A stretch of 64,000 nt of DNA from Alcaligenaceae bacterium (GTDB lineage: Bacteria > Pseudomonadota > Gammaproteobacteria > Burkholderiales > Burkholderiaceae_B). The stretch lies in the NCBI GenBank assembly GCA_013416395.1, contig JACCEP010000002.1, forward strand, positions 62,001 to 126,000, given 5' to 3'. This document shows positions 18,298 through 25,972 of this stretch, piece by piece. The notes beneath the pieces are model-generated. The model had not been told where the DNA came from and searched no databases. It was given only the letters and a program-made list of their open reading frames with translations. The position numbers and the translations under genes were made by a program. Numbering within the stretch: the first letter of the stretch is position 1; every line of letters begins with the position of its first letter.

Positions 18298-19200
18298 CTA
18301 CGTCATTGGCGCAATGGTTAGCCAGAATGGAATTGTGATGATGGAGAACAGGGTGGTGAGCGACATGGTAACGGCAACCAGCGGGCCATTGCCGCCCATT
18401 CTGGCCGCCAGCACGTACGCGGCCGACGAGGCCGGCAAGGCACCAAATAACAACAGTGCCTGACGATCTGCCGGTTGCAGATCAAGCGCCCAGCCAATGA
18501 AAAACGCACCGGCGGGCATGACGAGCAGCCGTACTGCCACGATCCAGCTCATGAGGGGCGCTGACCCGCGACCCCCACGCAGCGACAGCGTTGCACCCAC
18601 GCACATCAGGCCCAAGGCAATGGCACATGCCCCCAAACGCCCCAGTGTTACGTCTATGACATGGGGGATGGGAATACGCAGTAAATTACAGGCCAGAGCC
18701 AGCACGGTGGCAATGATGAAAGGGTTTTTGATGATCTCAGGCAGTATTTTGAGGCCTTGCTGCTGCCGTGCCAGCCCATGAACGGCGGCAATATTGCTGA
18801 TGGGGACGGCAAAACCCACGATAACCGCCATGGCGGTCTGGCCTGAGGCACCTGCCAGGCCAGCGGCCAGTGACAGGCCTATATAGGTGTTGAAGCGATA
18901 TCCGCATTGCGCCACCGAAGCGTGATCCAGACTATTTGGGTGGATGACGGGTACGGCCAGCCAGGAAGCCAACACCCCAAAGCCCATGAGGGCGGCGACT
19001 GCCACAAAAACCAGATAGGTGCTCGATAGCGTAAGTGGGGTTTGTGTGATGGAATGGAACAGCAGGGCAGGAAACAGAATAAAATACACAAGCTTTTCAG
19101 TCCCTTGAAAGAAGCTTGCCGAAAATTTTAGTTTGTGAAATAGCAGCCAACCCATAGCGATTAGCAAGAAATCAGGTAAAACCAGTTGTACGACTGACAT
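18298..19200 (-). CDS. AEC family transporter (auxin efflux carrier-type permease)
   Basis: 300-residue polytopic membrane protein, about ten hydrophobic helices from end to end, in the AEC family. Bacterial members have been linked to malonate or malate export or are uncharacterised. Visible family features are the start LVLPDFLLIAMGWLL, the middle GYRFNTYIGLSLAAGLAG with AVIVGFAVPISNIAAV, and the second-half inverted repeat with ALGLMCVGATLSLRGG and GALPASSAAYVLAARMGG. The stop is 9 bp upstream of tsaE, so it may lead that transcript. It is divergent from the Bug receptor gene. The substrate cannot be inferred. Confidence 0.88.
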   Translation of the reverse strand: MSVVQLVLPDFLLIAMGWLLFHKLKFSASFFQGTEKLVYFILFPALLFHSITQTPLTLSSTYLVFVAVAALMGFGVLASWLAVPVIHPNSLDHASVAQCGYRFNTYIGLSLAAGLAGASGQTAMAVIVGFAVPISNIAAVHGLARQQQGLKILPEIIKNPFIIATVLALACNLLRIPIPHVIDVTLGRLGACAIALGLMCVGATLSLRGGRGSAPLMSWIVAVRLLVMPAGAFFIGWALDLQPADRQALLLFGALPASSAAYVLAARMGGNGPLVAVTMSLTTLFSIITIPFWLTIAPMT

Positions 19201-19412
19201 AAGGTGCGTGTATGTGGGTGGCTTGAGCGCGAACGGGCTTCGGGGGACGGTATTCTGTACTCTTTTGCACAGGCGCCACCATTTTACAGAAATGCACGAT
19301 CTGCCCGCTCAGGTATAGTGGCCGGCTGCATAGGTGTCGTGCGACGTCAGTCGTGGCTTGGCATAATGCCAGACGCCTATTCACAATAATTAATCACGGA
19401 GTCTCCAACAAT

Positions 19413-20402
19413 ATGGCAATTTTCCAAAAGAAATTTATTGCGGCCGCACTTACCCTGGGTGCTGCTTCACTGTTCGGGAGCAGCGTCACTATGGCTGCCG
19501 ACTACCCGTCGAACCCTATCCGGGTCATTGTTCCTTTTGCTCCTGGTGGTTCAACCGACATCGTTGCGCGTATCGTGACGCAACGCATGGGCGCGATTCT
19601 GGGTCAGCCCATGATTGTCGAAAACAAGGGTGGCGCCGGTGGTGCCATCGGAGCGCAAGAGGCCGCACGTGCCAAGCCAGATGGCTATACGCTTTCTATC
19701 GCTACCGTGTCGACCATGGCCGTCAACTCGGCGTGTCGGCCCAAAGACCTGCCCTACGATCCGCTCAAAGACTTCATGCCGGTCACTAACTTTGCCAACG
19801 TGCCTAACGTCATTGAAGTGAACCCCAAGTTTCCTGCAAAAACCTTTAAGGAATTTGTACAGGTACTTAAGGACAACCCAGGCAAGTACACACACGGCAG
19901 TTCGGGCACATGCTCGGTACTGCACCTGTTTGGCGAAGCGTTCAAGCAGGCGACAGGCACTGACGCCATACACGTACCATATAAAGGTTCAGGCCCTGCG
20001 GTTACCGACGCCGTGGGTGGGCAGATCGACAGCATGTTCGATAATGTGCCATCGTCCATGGGCCAGATCCAGGCCGGTAAGCTTCGTGCGCTGGCCGTTG
20101 CATGGCCTGAGCGTCTGAAGGCCTTGCCAGATGTACCTACACTTGCCGAAGAAGGTTACCCTGAGCTTAACCAGCCAGCATGGTACGGTTTGCTGGCACC
20201 TGCAGGCACGCCCGAGGCAATCATTACCACCTTGCGCAATGCGGCAGTCGAGGCGCTGAAAGACCCCAAGGTTATCAGTGCGCTTGAAAAACAAGGTGCG
20301 GCGCCTTCAGGCAACACGCCCGAAGAGTTCGCCAAAGAAATCAAAGAGCAATACGATTGGGCCCGTGACATTGTCGCCAAAGGCCATATTACGCTCGAGT
20401 AA
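19413..20402 (+). CDS. Bug/TctC family periplasmic solute-binding protein
   Basis: 329-residue receptor of the Bug family (tripartite tricarboxylate transporters), many paralogs of which occur in Bordetella and other Burkholderiales. A Sec signal ends near VTMAADYPSNPIRVIVPF; the family motif PFAPGGSTDIVARIV follows, then GGAGGAIGAQEAARAKPDGY and the FDNVPSSMGQIQAGKLRALAV segment. The ATG at 19413 has a GGAG ribosome site; a 20-codon upstream extension is rejected. No TctA or TctB genes are nearby, so it is an orphan receptor, as is usual for the family. Its ligand is unknown, probably a carboxylate. A strong terminator follows. Confidence 0.93.
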   Translation: MAIFQKKFIAAALTLGAASLFGSSVTMAADYPSNPIRVIVPFAPGGSTDIVARIVTQRMGAILGQPMIVENKGGAGGAIGAQEAARAKPDGYTLSIATVSTMAVNSACRPKDLPYDPLKDFMPVTNFANVPNVIEVNPKFPAKTFKEFVQVLKDNPGKYTHGSSGTCSVLHLFGEAFKQATGTDAIHVPYKGSGPAVTDAVGGQIDSMFDNVPSSMGQIQAGKLRALAVAWPERLKALPDVPTLAEEGYPELNQPAWYGLLAPAGTPEAIITTLRNAAVEALKDPKVISALEKQGAAPSGNTPEEFAKEIKEQYDWARDIVAKGHITLE

Positions 20403-20461
20403 AGCGCACTGCTTTTCTACGCTGTAATATAAGCTCGCAGCGTATTTGAGCTGCAATCAGT

Positions 20462-20496
20462 AAAAAAGCCAATACCTTCGGGTGTCGGCTTTTTTA
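20462..20496 (+). terminator. Rho-independent terminator after the Bug receptor gene
   Basis: AAAAAAGCC..ACC pairs with GGT..GGCTTTTTT around a UUCG tetraloop, with a T-run, 60 bp after the stop codon. Confidence 0.9.
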
Positions 20497-20578
20497 TTTG
20501 GTGCGCCTGACGGCATGCACTTGCAAGCGCAAGACCTCTCGTAAGTTGTTCATGTCGAACGAAATGATGCGCAGCGGC

Positions 20579-20622
20579 CTGGGGTAAACGAGTGTGGGAG
20601 CACCCGAGTCGCTTTACCCCAG
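20579..20622. repeat. Long inverted repeat upstream of the transporter operon
   Basis: Ten-base perfect arms CTGGGGTAAA and TTTACCCCAG flank a 24-base centre that also pairs partly (GTGGG..CCCGAG). There is no T-run, so it could be an operator or an RNA hairpin. It lies between the preceding terminator and a promoter-like site. Apart from these elements the 20403-20836 gap holds nothing recognisable. Confidence 0.55.
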
Positions 20623-20673
20623 CGGGTAATCCCGAATAAGCATTTTATGAAGTGCCGCTTAACATAAATAAAA

Positions 20674-20703
20674 TTGACACAAAGTTGTTGCCATTTCTAC
20701 CAT
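20674..20703 (+). promoter_or_regulatory. Candidate sigma-70 promoter
   Basis: A perfect TTGACA -35 is followed after 18 bp by TACCAT as a -10 (4 of 6 matches). It sits in AT-rich DNA before the frameshifted small gene and the transporter operon and is the best promoter candidate for both. Confidence 0.45.
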
Positions 20704-20836
20704 GATCCAGGCAAATAAGAGTGGGCATTGCCTTTGGTAATTTGCTGGCCACTAAGCCTGTCGATTTCTGACTTCTTTCCCCGATCGTGTTTGGACCATG
20801 GAACGATGTTCAACTCAAGTTAATCGGGAAAATAAA

Positions 20837-21258
20837 ATGGCGTTTGGGGCAATAAACGAAAGAAGTATAAAAGCTAAAGATAGCCTGAAAATTAATATTG
20901 TTTGCTCTGACGAGGGGCAATTCGTTAATACGATACTTGGCGTTGCAACCGAAAATACGGCTCTGGCTGTTAATACTGCATGCTCATGGCTTGGCAGCGG
21001 ACGGGCTCAGAAGTCGGTATTTCAGCGACGTGTCTGTTTGGAAAGGGCTCAGATGTCGGTATTTCAGCGGCCGGTCTGCTTGAAACGGGCCGAGGTGTCA
21101 ATATTTCAACGGCAGGTCTGTTTATGAGGCACAGCCAAAAAATCAATGAATACCGGGCTGGGCTTAAATTGAATGGTATCGGGGCTGAAGCCCTGAATCA
21201 GTCCGATGCGAAGCAGTACCGTCTCATACAACCATTATCTACTTCCACGGTTAATTAA
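20837..21258 (+). pseudogene. Unrecognised repeat-rich small gene, apparently frameshifted
   Basis: Two overlapping frames join into one plausible protein. The first, from the ATG at 20837, reads MAFGAINERSIKAKDSLKIN and runs to WLGSG near 21001; the second continues with TGSEVGISATCLF to the TAA at 21258. Stepping back one base at A21001 joins them, as if one A were lost, giving about 140 residues. Three 14-residue repeats (consensus GSDVGISAAGLLET) straddle the join only in the second frame; the first frame read through the repeats gives Cys/Arg-rich sequence. I do not recognise the family. It may be a decayed gene, a sequencing error or a programmed shift. No function is proposed. Confidence 0.4.
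21003..21128 (+). repeat. Three tandem 42-bp repeats
   Basis: Copies start at 21003, 21045 and 21087 with the shared core GGGCTCAGATGTCGGTATTT and the end GGTCTGTTT. The 42-bp period keeps frame and gives 14-residue glycine-rich units. They lie inside the frameshifted small gene; the weaker third copy suggests old duplication. Confidence 0.85.
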
Positions 21259-21332
21259 TAATCGGCGTATTCCGGGTTTCTCTTGGGCCTGGTATCAACG
21301 TTTAAACAGGGAGCAGTTTCATGGCGGGAAGC

Positions 21333-21380
21333 TAGTTGGAAGGTAAGTCGTGTAATTAGCTGGAGGGTAAGTCGTGCAAT
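21333..21380 (+). repeat. Two direct 24-bp repeats before the dehydrogenase start
   Basis: TAGTTGGAAGGTAAGTCGTG and TAGCTGGAGGGTAAGTCGTG open two adjacent 24-bp copies that differ at a few bases. They end 14 bp before the ATG, in the leader, where they could act on translation or regulator binding. Confidence 0.7.
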
Positions 21381-21393
21381 TGAGGAGTCCGAT

Positions 21394-22524
21394 ATGAAGA
21401 TCCGTGCAGCGGTATTGCGTGAAATGGGGCTGCCTGCTCCTTATGCACAAAGTAAACCAATCAAAATCGTCGAAGTGGATCTGGATCCTCCCGGGGAGGG
21501 AGAGGTTCTGGTAAAGATCAAAGTAGCGGGTTTATGCCACTCTGATCTTTCAGTGATCAATGGTGATCGGCCACGGGGTGTGCCCTTGGTGTTGGGTCAC
21601 GAGTCGTCGGGCGAAGTCGTTGCTGTAGGCAAGGGCGTGCATGGGCTGCAGCCAGGTGATCATGTGGTCACCGACTTCGTCCCAACGTGTGGTCATTGCC
21701 TGCCGTGCAGTCAGGGGCGCCCAGCTCTGTGCGAACCTGGTGCTCAGGCTAATACGCAAGGGTCTTTATTGGGGGGCGGTCGGCGTCTGCATATGGGCGA
21801 CGAGTCGCTTAACCACCATGTGGGGGTGTCGTGCTTTGCTGATCACGCCGTCGTGTCACAGCATTCTTGTATCAAGATTACACGGCAGATATCACACCGG
21901 GAAGCTGCCCTATTCGGTTGTGCCGTATTGACGGGTGCCGGGGCCGTCATTAACCGGGCTAATTTCAAGTTGGGTGAAACCGCCGCAATTGTAGGTCTGG
22001 GCGGGGTGGGGCTTAGTGCTCTGTTAGCAGCTGTTGCAGCGGGAGCCCGAAGAATTGTGGCCGTTGATCTTAGTGATGAAAAACTTGAGCTGGCTAAAAC
22101 TCTGGGAGCCACCCACGTTATTAATCCCAAGCACGTGACGACTGATAAGGATCAGCTTGAAGCGGCGGGTGGGGCGGTTGACTACGGTTTTGACATGGCT
22201 GGTGCGGTGGCTGCATTTGAAACGGCGTATAAGCTCACGCGTCGGGGTGGCACCACGATTACTTCAGGCCTGCCAAATCCGAAATCATGCTTTTCGTTGC
22301 CGTTGGCGCAAATGGTGGGTGAAGAACGCGATATACGGGGTAGCTATCTGGGGTCGGGCGTTCCAGCCATAGACATAGCCAAATATATTGATTTGTATTT
22401 GGCCGGAAAATTGCCCGTAAATAAGCTTTTGGGTCAGGCATTTACCCTGGATCAAATTAATGAGGGTTTTGATCATCTGGCCTCGGGGTCAAGTCTGCGC
22501 GATTGCATCATATTAGATAATTGA
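21394..22524 (+). CDS. Zinc-dependent alcohol dehydrogenase, first enzyme gene of the transporter cluster
   Basis: 376-residue medium-chain dehydrogenase. Catalytic zinc ligands are Cys48 (GLCHSDLSV) and the GHE of VLGHESSGEVVAVG; four structural-zinc cysteines lie in PTCGHCLPCSQGRPALC (about 99-113). The Rossmann motif GLGGVGLSALLAAVAAGA ends in VAVD, which favours NAD over NADP. It resembles class III or aryl-alcohol dehydrogenases. The ATG at 21394 follows a GAGGAG site; an upstream 37-codon extension crosses the direct repeats and is rejected. The next gene's ribosome site lies just past its stop. It probably oxidises the imported compound or a product, but the substrate is unknown. Confidence 0.9.
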   Translation: MKIRAAVLREMGLPAPYAQSKPIKIVEVDLDPPGEGEVLVKIKVAGLCHSDLSVINGDRPRGVPLVLGHESSGEVVAVGKGVHGLQPGDHVVTDFVPTCGHCLPCSQGRPALCEPGAQANTQGSLLGGGRRLHMGDESLNHHVGVSCFADHAVVSQHSCIKITRQISHREAALFGCAVLTGAGAVINRANFKLGETAAIVGLGGVGLSALLAAVAAGARRIVAVDLSDEKLELAKTLGATHVINPKHVTTDKDQLEAAGGAVDYGFDMAGAVAAFETAYKLTRRGGTTITSGLPNPKSCFSLPLAQMVGEERDIRGSYLGSGVPAIDIAKYIDLYLAGKLPVNKLLGQAFTLDQINEGFDHLASGSSLRDCIILDN

Positions 22525-22538
22525 CCAAGGAGAAACGT

Positions 22539-23552
22539 GTGAGCGCAGACAAAAATACGATGTGGATGAATCCGCTCGTCAAAAGATTCGCCAGGTTGGA
22601 TCAGCTCACTATTGTATTTTTGCTTTTTATTGTTATTTTTCTAGTATTTACGGCAACACTTCCTGGGTTTTTCTCAACAGGAAATCTGGTGGCCATGCTG
22701 CGCTCGATATCTGTGCTCGGTATCCTGGGTTTTGCGATGGCTATTGTCGTGATTGGGCGTGGTATTGATTTGTCCATGGTTGCAGTCATGGCGGTTCCTA
22801 CGGCGCTCATCATGACACTTGCCGGTTCTGGCATGGGTGTATGGCCTGCTTTACTTATCGGTCTGTTATTCGCGCTGGTAGTTGGTTTGCTCAATGGTAT
22901 TTTCGTTGCCTATGCCGAGATCCCGGCTCTGTTTGTTACCTTGGCGATGGGTTTAGGCTTGGCAGGCTTGGGTCAGGTAGGCATTTTGAAATCTGACATG
23001 GTGCCTTGGCCCGACCAAATGAATGGGCTGCTGTGGTTGGGTGGTGTTGATGTGTTTGGCATCCCCAGCAGCATAGTGGTGGTTATTACTGTTGCCTTGC
23101 TGGTTTGGTTGTTCTTGAATTATACGAAACTGGGTTTGTTCATTTATGCGATTGGTGATAACCCAAATGGAGCACGCACCACGGGTATTCCTGTTCGCCC
23201 GATTATCGTTCTTCAGTATGTATTGGCGGCACTGATCGCTGTTTTGGCCGGCCTGGTAATGGCCTCTTCCAATAGCCTTATAGATACCAGAATTTACAAC
23301 CTTTCTTTAATCTACGACATCATTTTGGTGGTGGTTATGGGTGGCGTAGGTTTGTCTGGCGGCCGTGGCGGTGTCATGAGCGTTGTCGTCGGAACGTTGC
23401 TGGTGGGCACAATTATTAATGGGATGACGATTCTTAACCTGACCCTTGACGTACAAAATTTAGTCAAAGGTGTGGTGCTTTTAATTGCCATTGCACTTGA
23501 CAGCGTTTTAAACCCCCGCAACGAGGAGACCGCACAGCAAGGAGATATTTGA
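22539..23552 (+). CDS. RbsC-type ABC transporter permease (first of two)
   Basis: 337-residue inner-membrane permease of the branched-chain/ribose type (BPD_transp_2). Hydrophobic helices fill most of the length; the family loop reads AMAIVVIGRGIDLSMVAVMAVPTALIM, and the late VVMGGVGLSGGRGGVMSVVVGTLLVG block is typical. The GTG at 22539 is the chosen start because AAGGAG lies six bases upstream; a TTG at 22521 overlaps the dehydrogenase stop but has no ribosome site. It likely forms a heterodimer with the permease half of the fusion protein downstream, both served by the double ATPase at 29179. Substrate unknown. Confidence 0.9.
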   Translation: MSADKNTMWMNPLVKRFARLDQLTIVFLLFIVIFLVFTATLPGFFSTGNLVAMLRSISVLGILGFAMAIVVIGRGIDLSMVAVMAVPTALIMTLAGSGMGVWPALLIGLLFALVVGLLNGIFVAYAEIPALFVTLAMGLGLAGLGQVGILKSDMVPWPDQMNGLLWLGGVDVFGIPSSIVVVITVALLVWLFLNYTKLGLFIYAIGDNPNGARTTGIPVRPIIVLQYVLAALIAVLAGLVMASSNSLIDTRIYNLSLIYDIILVVVMGGVGLSGGRGGVMSVVVGTLLVGTIINGMTILNLTLDVQNLVKGVVLLIAIALDSVLNPRNEETAQQGDI

Positions 23553-23657
23553 TCTCAATTACTCAGCCACAGAGTTCAGCATTCAAAAGTAAATCAAAAA
23601 TTATCATAGATTAAATCAAAGAAACTGAATGCTGATATACATATTTAGGAGACAAAA

Positions 23658-24722
23658 ATGAATGGTTTTCGATTTCTGCGACGCGGTCATCTGGCAAATT
23701 TTCTAGCCACCACGGCTTTGGGGTTGTCAGTCGCCACACTTTCGATTCTGGGTCCGGGCATCGCCGCAGCCCAAGGTGCAGGCGCTATCAAAGATCCTGA
23801 GCGTGCTCGCTACTACGATATTTACAAAGACAAACGCGTGGTTTTTGTGCCGGTGTTCATGGGGCTTGATCTGACCGAAGGCTGGTCTGAGGTCATGAGC
23901 CAACAGGCAAAGCGTCTGGGCTATCAATACGAAGTCAGGAATGCAAATTTTGACACCTCGGCGGGCGTACAGATTCTTACCCAGCTTCTAAATGAGAACC
24001 CCAAGCCCAATGTGGTGGTGATACAGAACCCTGATGTCACCTCTTATGCCAAGATCGAGAAAAAGCTCGAAGAAGCCGGAATCTACGTCATACAGCTCAA
24101 CATGAAAAGCCTGACCATGACAACAGGTTTTGCTGGTGCAGATGCAACCGTTATCGGTGAAACGCAAGCGCAGTGGGTGGTGGACCAGTGTGGCCCGTCT
24201 ACGTCACAAAAGATCATGATTCTGAACGGCCCTACAACCGCTCCCTGGACGGTATATATGCAAGAGGGCTACAACAATATTCTCGATAAACATCCCGACG
24301 TCAAGGTCGTGGCCCGGCAATCTGTGGGCAACTACGAGTCAAGCAAAGCCAAATCCATTACTGAGGTTACGCTTAAGCAGCATCCCGACCTGTGCGCCAT
24401 TATGGGGGTTTGGGATATTCCCGATCTGGCTACAGCCGCCGCTGTCAAAGACGCTGGCAAAACCGGCAAGATACTGGTTTCCACCAGCGGCGGTGGGGGC
24501 GAAGTCGCATGTAAGGGCTTGAAGTCCGGCGGGTTCGATCACTATGTTAGCTACGATGTGCCAGGCCAAAGTCGTGACGTGAACGATCTTATTCAAATGG
24601 CAATGCAAAGCCCCGAAAAGCCGGGCAAGCTCAAAGTGGCGCTGTATACACCTTTGTTTGTTTATACCCAGAAAGATGCCGAAAGCCATCAATGCTGGTC
24701 GGTAGATACCTTGCACCAATAA
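23658..24722 (+). CDS. Periplasmic sugar-type binding protein, copy 1
   Basis: 354-residue receptor of the ribose/galactose-binding (Peripla_BP_4) type. A long signal peptide (start MNGFRFLRRGHLANFLATT) ends near IAAAQGAGAIKDPERARYYD. The body carries VFVPVFMGLDLTEGWSEVM, ILTQLLNENPKPNVVVIQNP, ILNGPTTAPWTVYMQEGYN and the hinge GVWDIPDLATAAAV. Most of its sequence matches the next gene, so the two are tandem paralogs. It begins 105 bp after permease 1, behind an AGGAGA site. Two cysteines (in VVDQCGP and HPDLCAIMG) plus CWSV near the end are shared by both copies and may form disulphides. Confidence 0.9.
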   Translation: MNGFRFLRRGHLANFLATTALGLSVATLSILGPGIAAAQGAGAIKDPERARYYDIYKDKRVVFVPVFMGLDLTEGWSEVMSQQAKRLGYQYEVRNANFDTSAGVQILTQLLNENPKPNVVVIQNPDVTSYAKIEKKLEEAGIYVIQLNMKSLTMTTGFAGADATVIGETQAQWVVDQCGPSTSQKIMILNGPTTAPWTVYMQEGYNNILDKHPDVKVVARQSVGNYESSKAKSITEVTLKQHPDLCAIMGVWDIPDLATAAAVKDAGKTGKILVSTSGGGGEVACKGLKSGGFDHYVSYDVPGQSRDVNDLIQMAMQSPEKPGKLKVALYTPLFVYTQKDAESHQCWSVDTLHQ

Positions 24723-24845
24723 ACCTGCTGTCGTCGAACAGGTTGTTGTTTATATCGGGTACGCGGGGCAGTTCTTGGAATAGCCCTGCGTCCCTGAGTC
24801 GCTGTCGATAAGTAAACGCTTGCCACGGATGTTACGGAGAATATT

Positions 24846-25910
24846 ATGAAAACTGACCGCTTCGCGTACCGCAGGTTTCTGGACCGAAGATTTTCCACCC
24901 TGGCGGCTGGCATGGTGGCGACCATACTGTCGCTCGGTCTGTTTGGCCAAGCGTGTGCACAGGGATCAGGAGCTATTAAAGATCCTGAACGTGCCCGTTA
25001 TTACGATCTTTACAAAGGCAAGCGTGTTGTTTTTGTTCCGGTATTCATGGGGCTTGACCTGACCGAGGCGTGGTCCAAGATTATGCAGCTGCAGGCCAAA
25101 CGCCTGGGGTATGAGTACGAGGTTCGCAACGCCAATTTTGATACGTCTGCGGGTGTACAGATCCTGACTCAATTGCTTAACGAAGACCCCAAGCCGGATG
25201 TCGTCGTAATACACAACCCTGATGTCACCTCGTATGCCAAGATCGAGAAAAAGCTCGAACAGGCAGGCGTGTCTGTGGTGCAGCTAAATATGAAAAGCCT
25301 GCAGATGACAACCGGGTTTGCAGGTGGAGACGCGACGGTCATTGGTGAAATGCAGGCCCAGTCTGTGGTTAAACACTGCGGGCCAGATACTTCACGCAAA
25401 GTGTTGATCCTCAATGGCCCTACAACGGCTCCCTGGACGGTTTATTTACAGGATGGGTACAACAAGGTATTTGAGAAAAACCCCGAAATTAATATCGTGG
25501 CCCGCCAGTCGGTGGGTAATTATGAGTCTTCGAAAGCCAAGTCGATTACCGAAGTAACCCTTAAGCAACACCCTGACTTGTGTGCTGTTATTGGTGTCTG
25601 GGATATTCCAGATATGGGGACGGCTGCCGCCATTGCCCAAGAAGGGAAAACTGGGAAAGTGTTTCTGTCGACCAACGGTGGGTTTAGCGACTATGCCTGC
25701 AAAGCCATAGAAGACGGAAAATTCAGTAATTACATCAGCTTTAATGTGCCGGGCCAGGGGCGTGATGTCAATAATTTGATTCAGATGGCGCTGCAAAGCC
25801 CCGATAAACCTGGAACATTGCAGGTGGCTCTGTACTCGCCCCTGCAAGAAATTACCAAGAGTGATCTGGCCAGTAATCGGTGCTGGACGCTGGACACCGT
25901 GCATCAGTAA
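24846..25910 (+). CDS. Periplasmic sugar-type binding protein, copy 2
   Basis: Also 354 residues and co-linear with the preceding receptor from GAIKDPERARYYD to CWTLDTVHQ without visible gaps, so a gene duplication is clear. Its signal peptide differs (MKTDRFAYRRFLDRRFSTLA), with cleavage near QACAQGSG. Differences cluster in spots likely to line the ligand cleft, for example STNGGFSDYACKAIEDGKF against STSGGGGEVACKGLKSGGF, and PLQEITKSD against PLFVYTQKD. That suggests the copies bind related but not identical ligands. A GGAG site precedes the ATG. A palindromic hairpin follows the stop, which could raise receptor mRNA levels over the permease downstream. Confidence 0.9.
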   Translation: MKTDRFAYRRFLDRRFSTLAAGMVATILSLGLFGQACAQGSGAIKDPERARYYDLYKGKRVVFVPVFMGLDLTEAWSKIMQLQAKRLGYEYEVRNANFDTSAGVQILTQLLNEDPKPDVVVIHNPDVTSYAKIEKKLEQAGVSVVQLNMKSLQMTTGFAGGDATVIGEMQAQSVVKHCGPDTSRKVLILNGPTTAPWTVYLQDGYNKVFEKNPEINIVARQSVGNYESSKAKSITEVTLKQHPDLCAVIGVWDIPDMGTAAAIAQEGKTGKVFLSTNGGFSDYACKAIEDGKFSNYISFNVPGQGRDVNNLIQMALQSPDKPGTLQVALYSPLQEITKSDLASNRCWTLDTVHQ

Positions 25911-25920
25911 TGTAATTTCC

Positions 25921-25940
25921 TCAAGCCCCCAGGGGCTTGA
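25921..25940 (+). terminator. Palindromic hairpin after receptor copy 2
   Basis: TCAAGCCCC and GGGGCTTGA form a near-perfect palindrome without a T-run, 10 bp past the stop. Such a hairpin between receptor and permease genes usually stabilises upstream mRNA or partly attenuates readthrough. Confidence 0.6.
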
Positions 25941-25972
25941 GCTGTCGAACTAAATGGATACCCCATAGAAGC

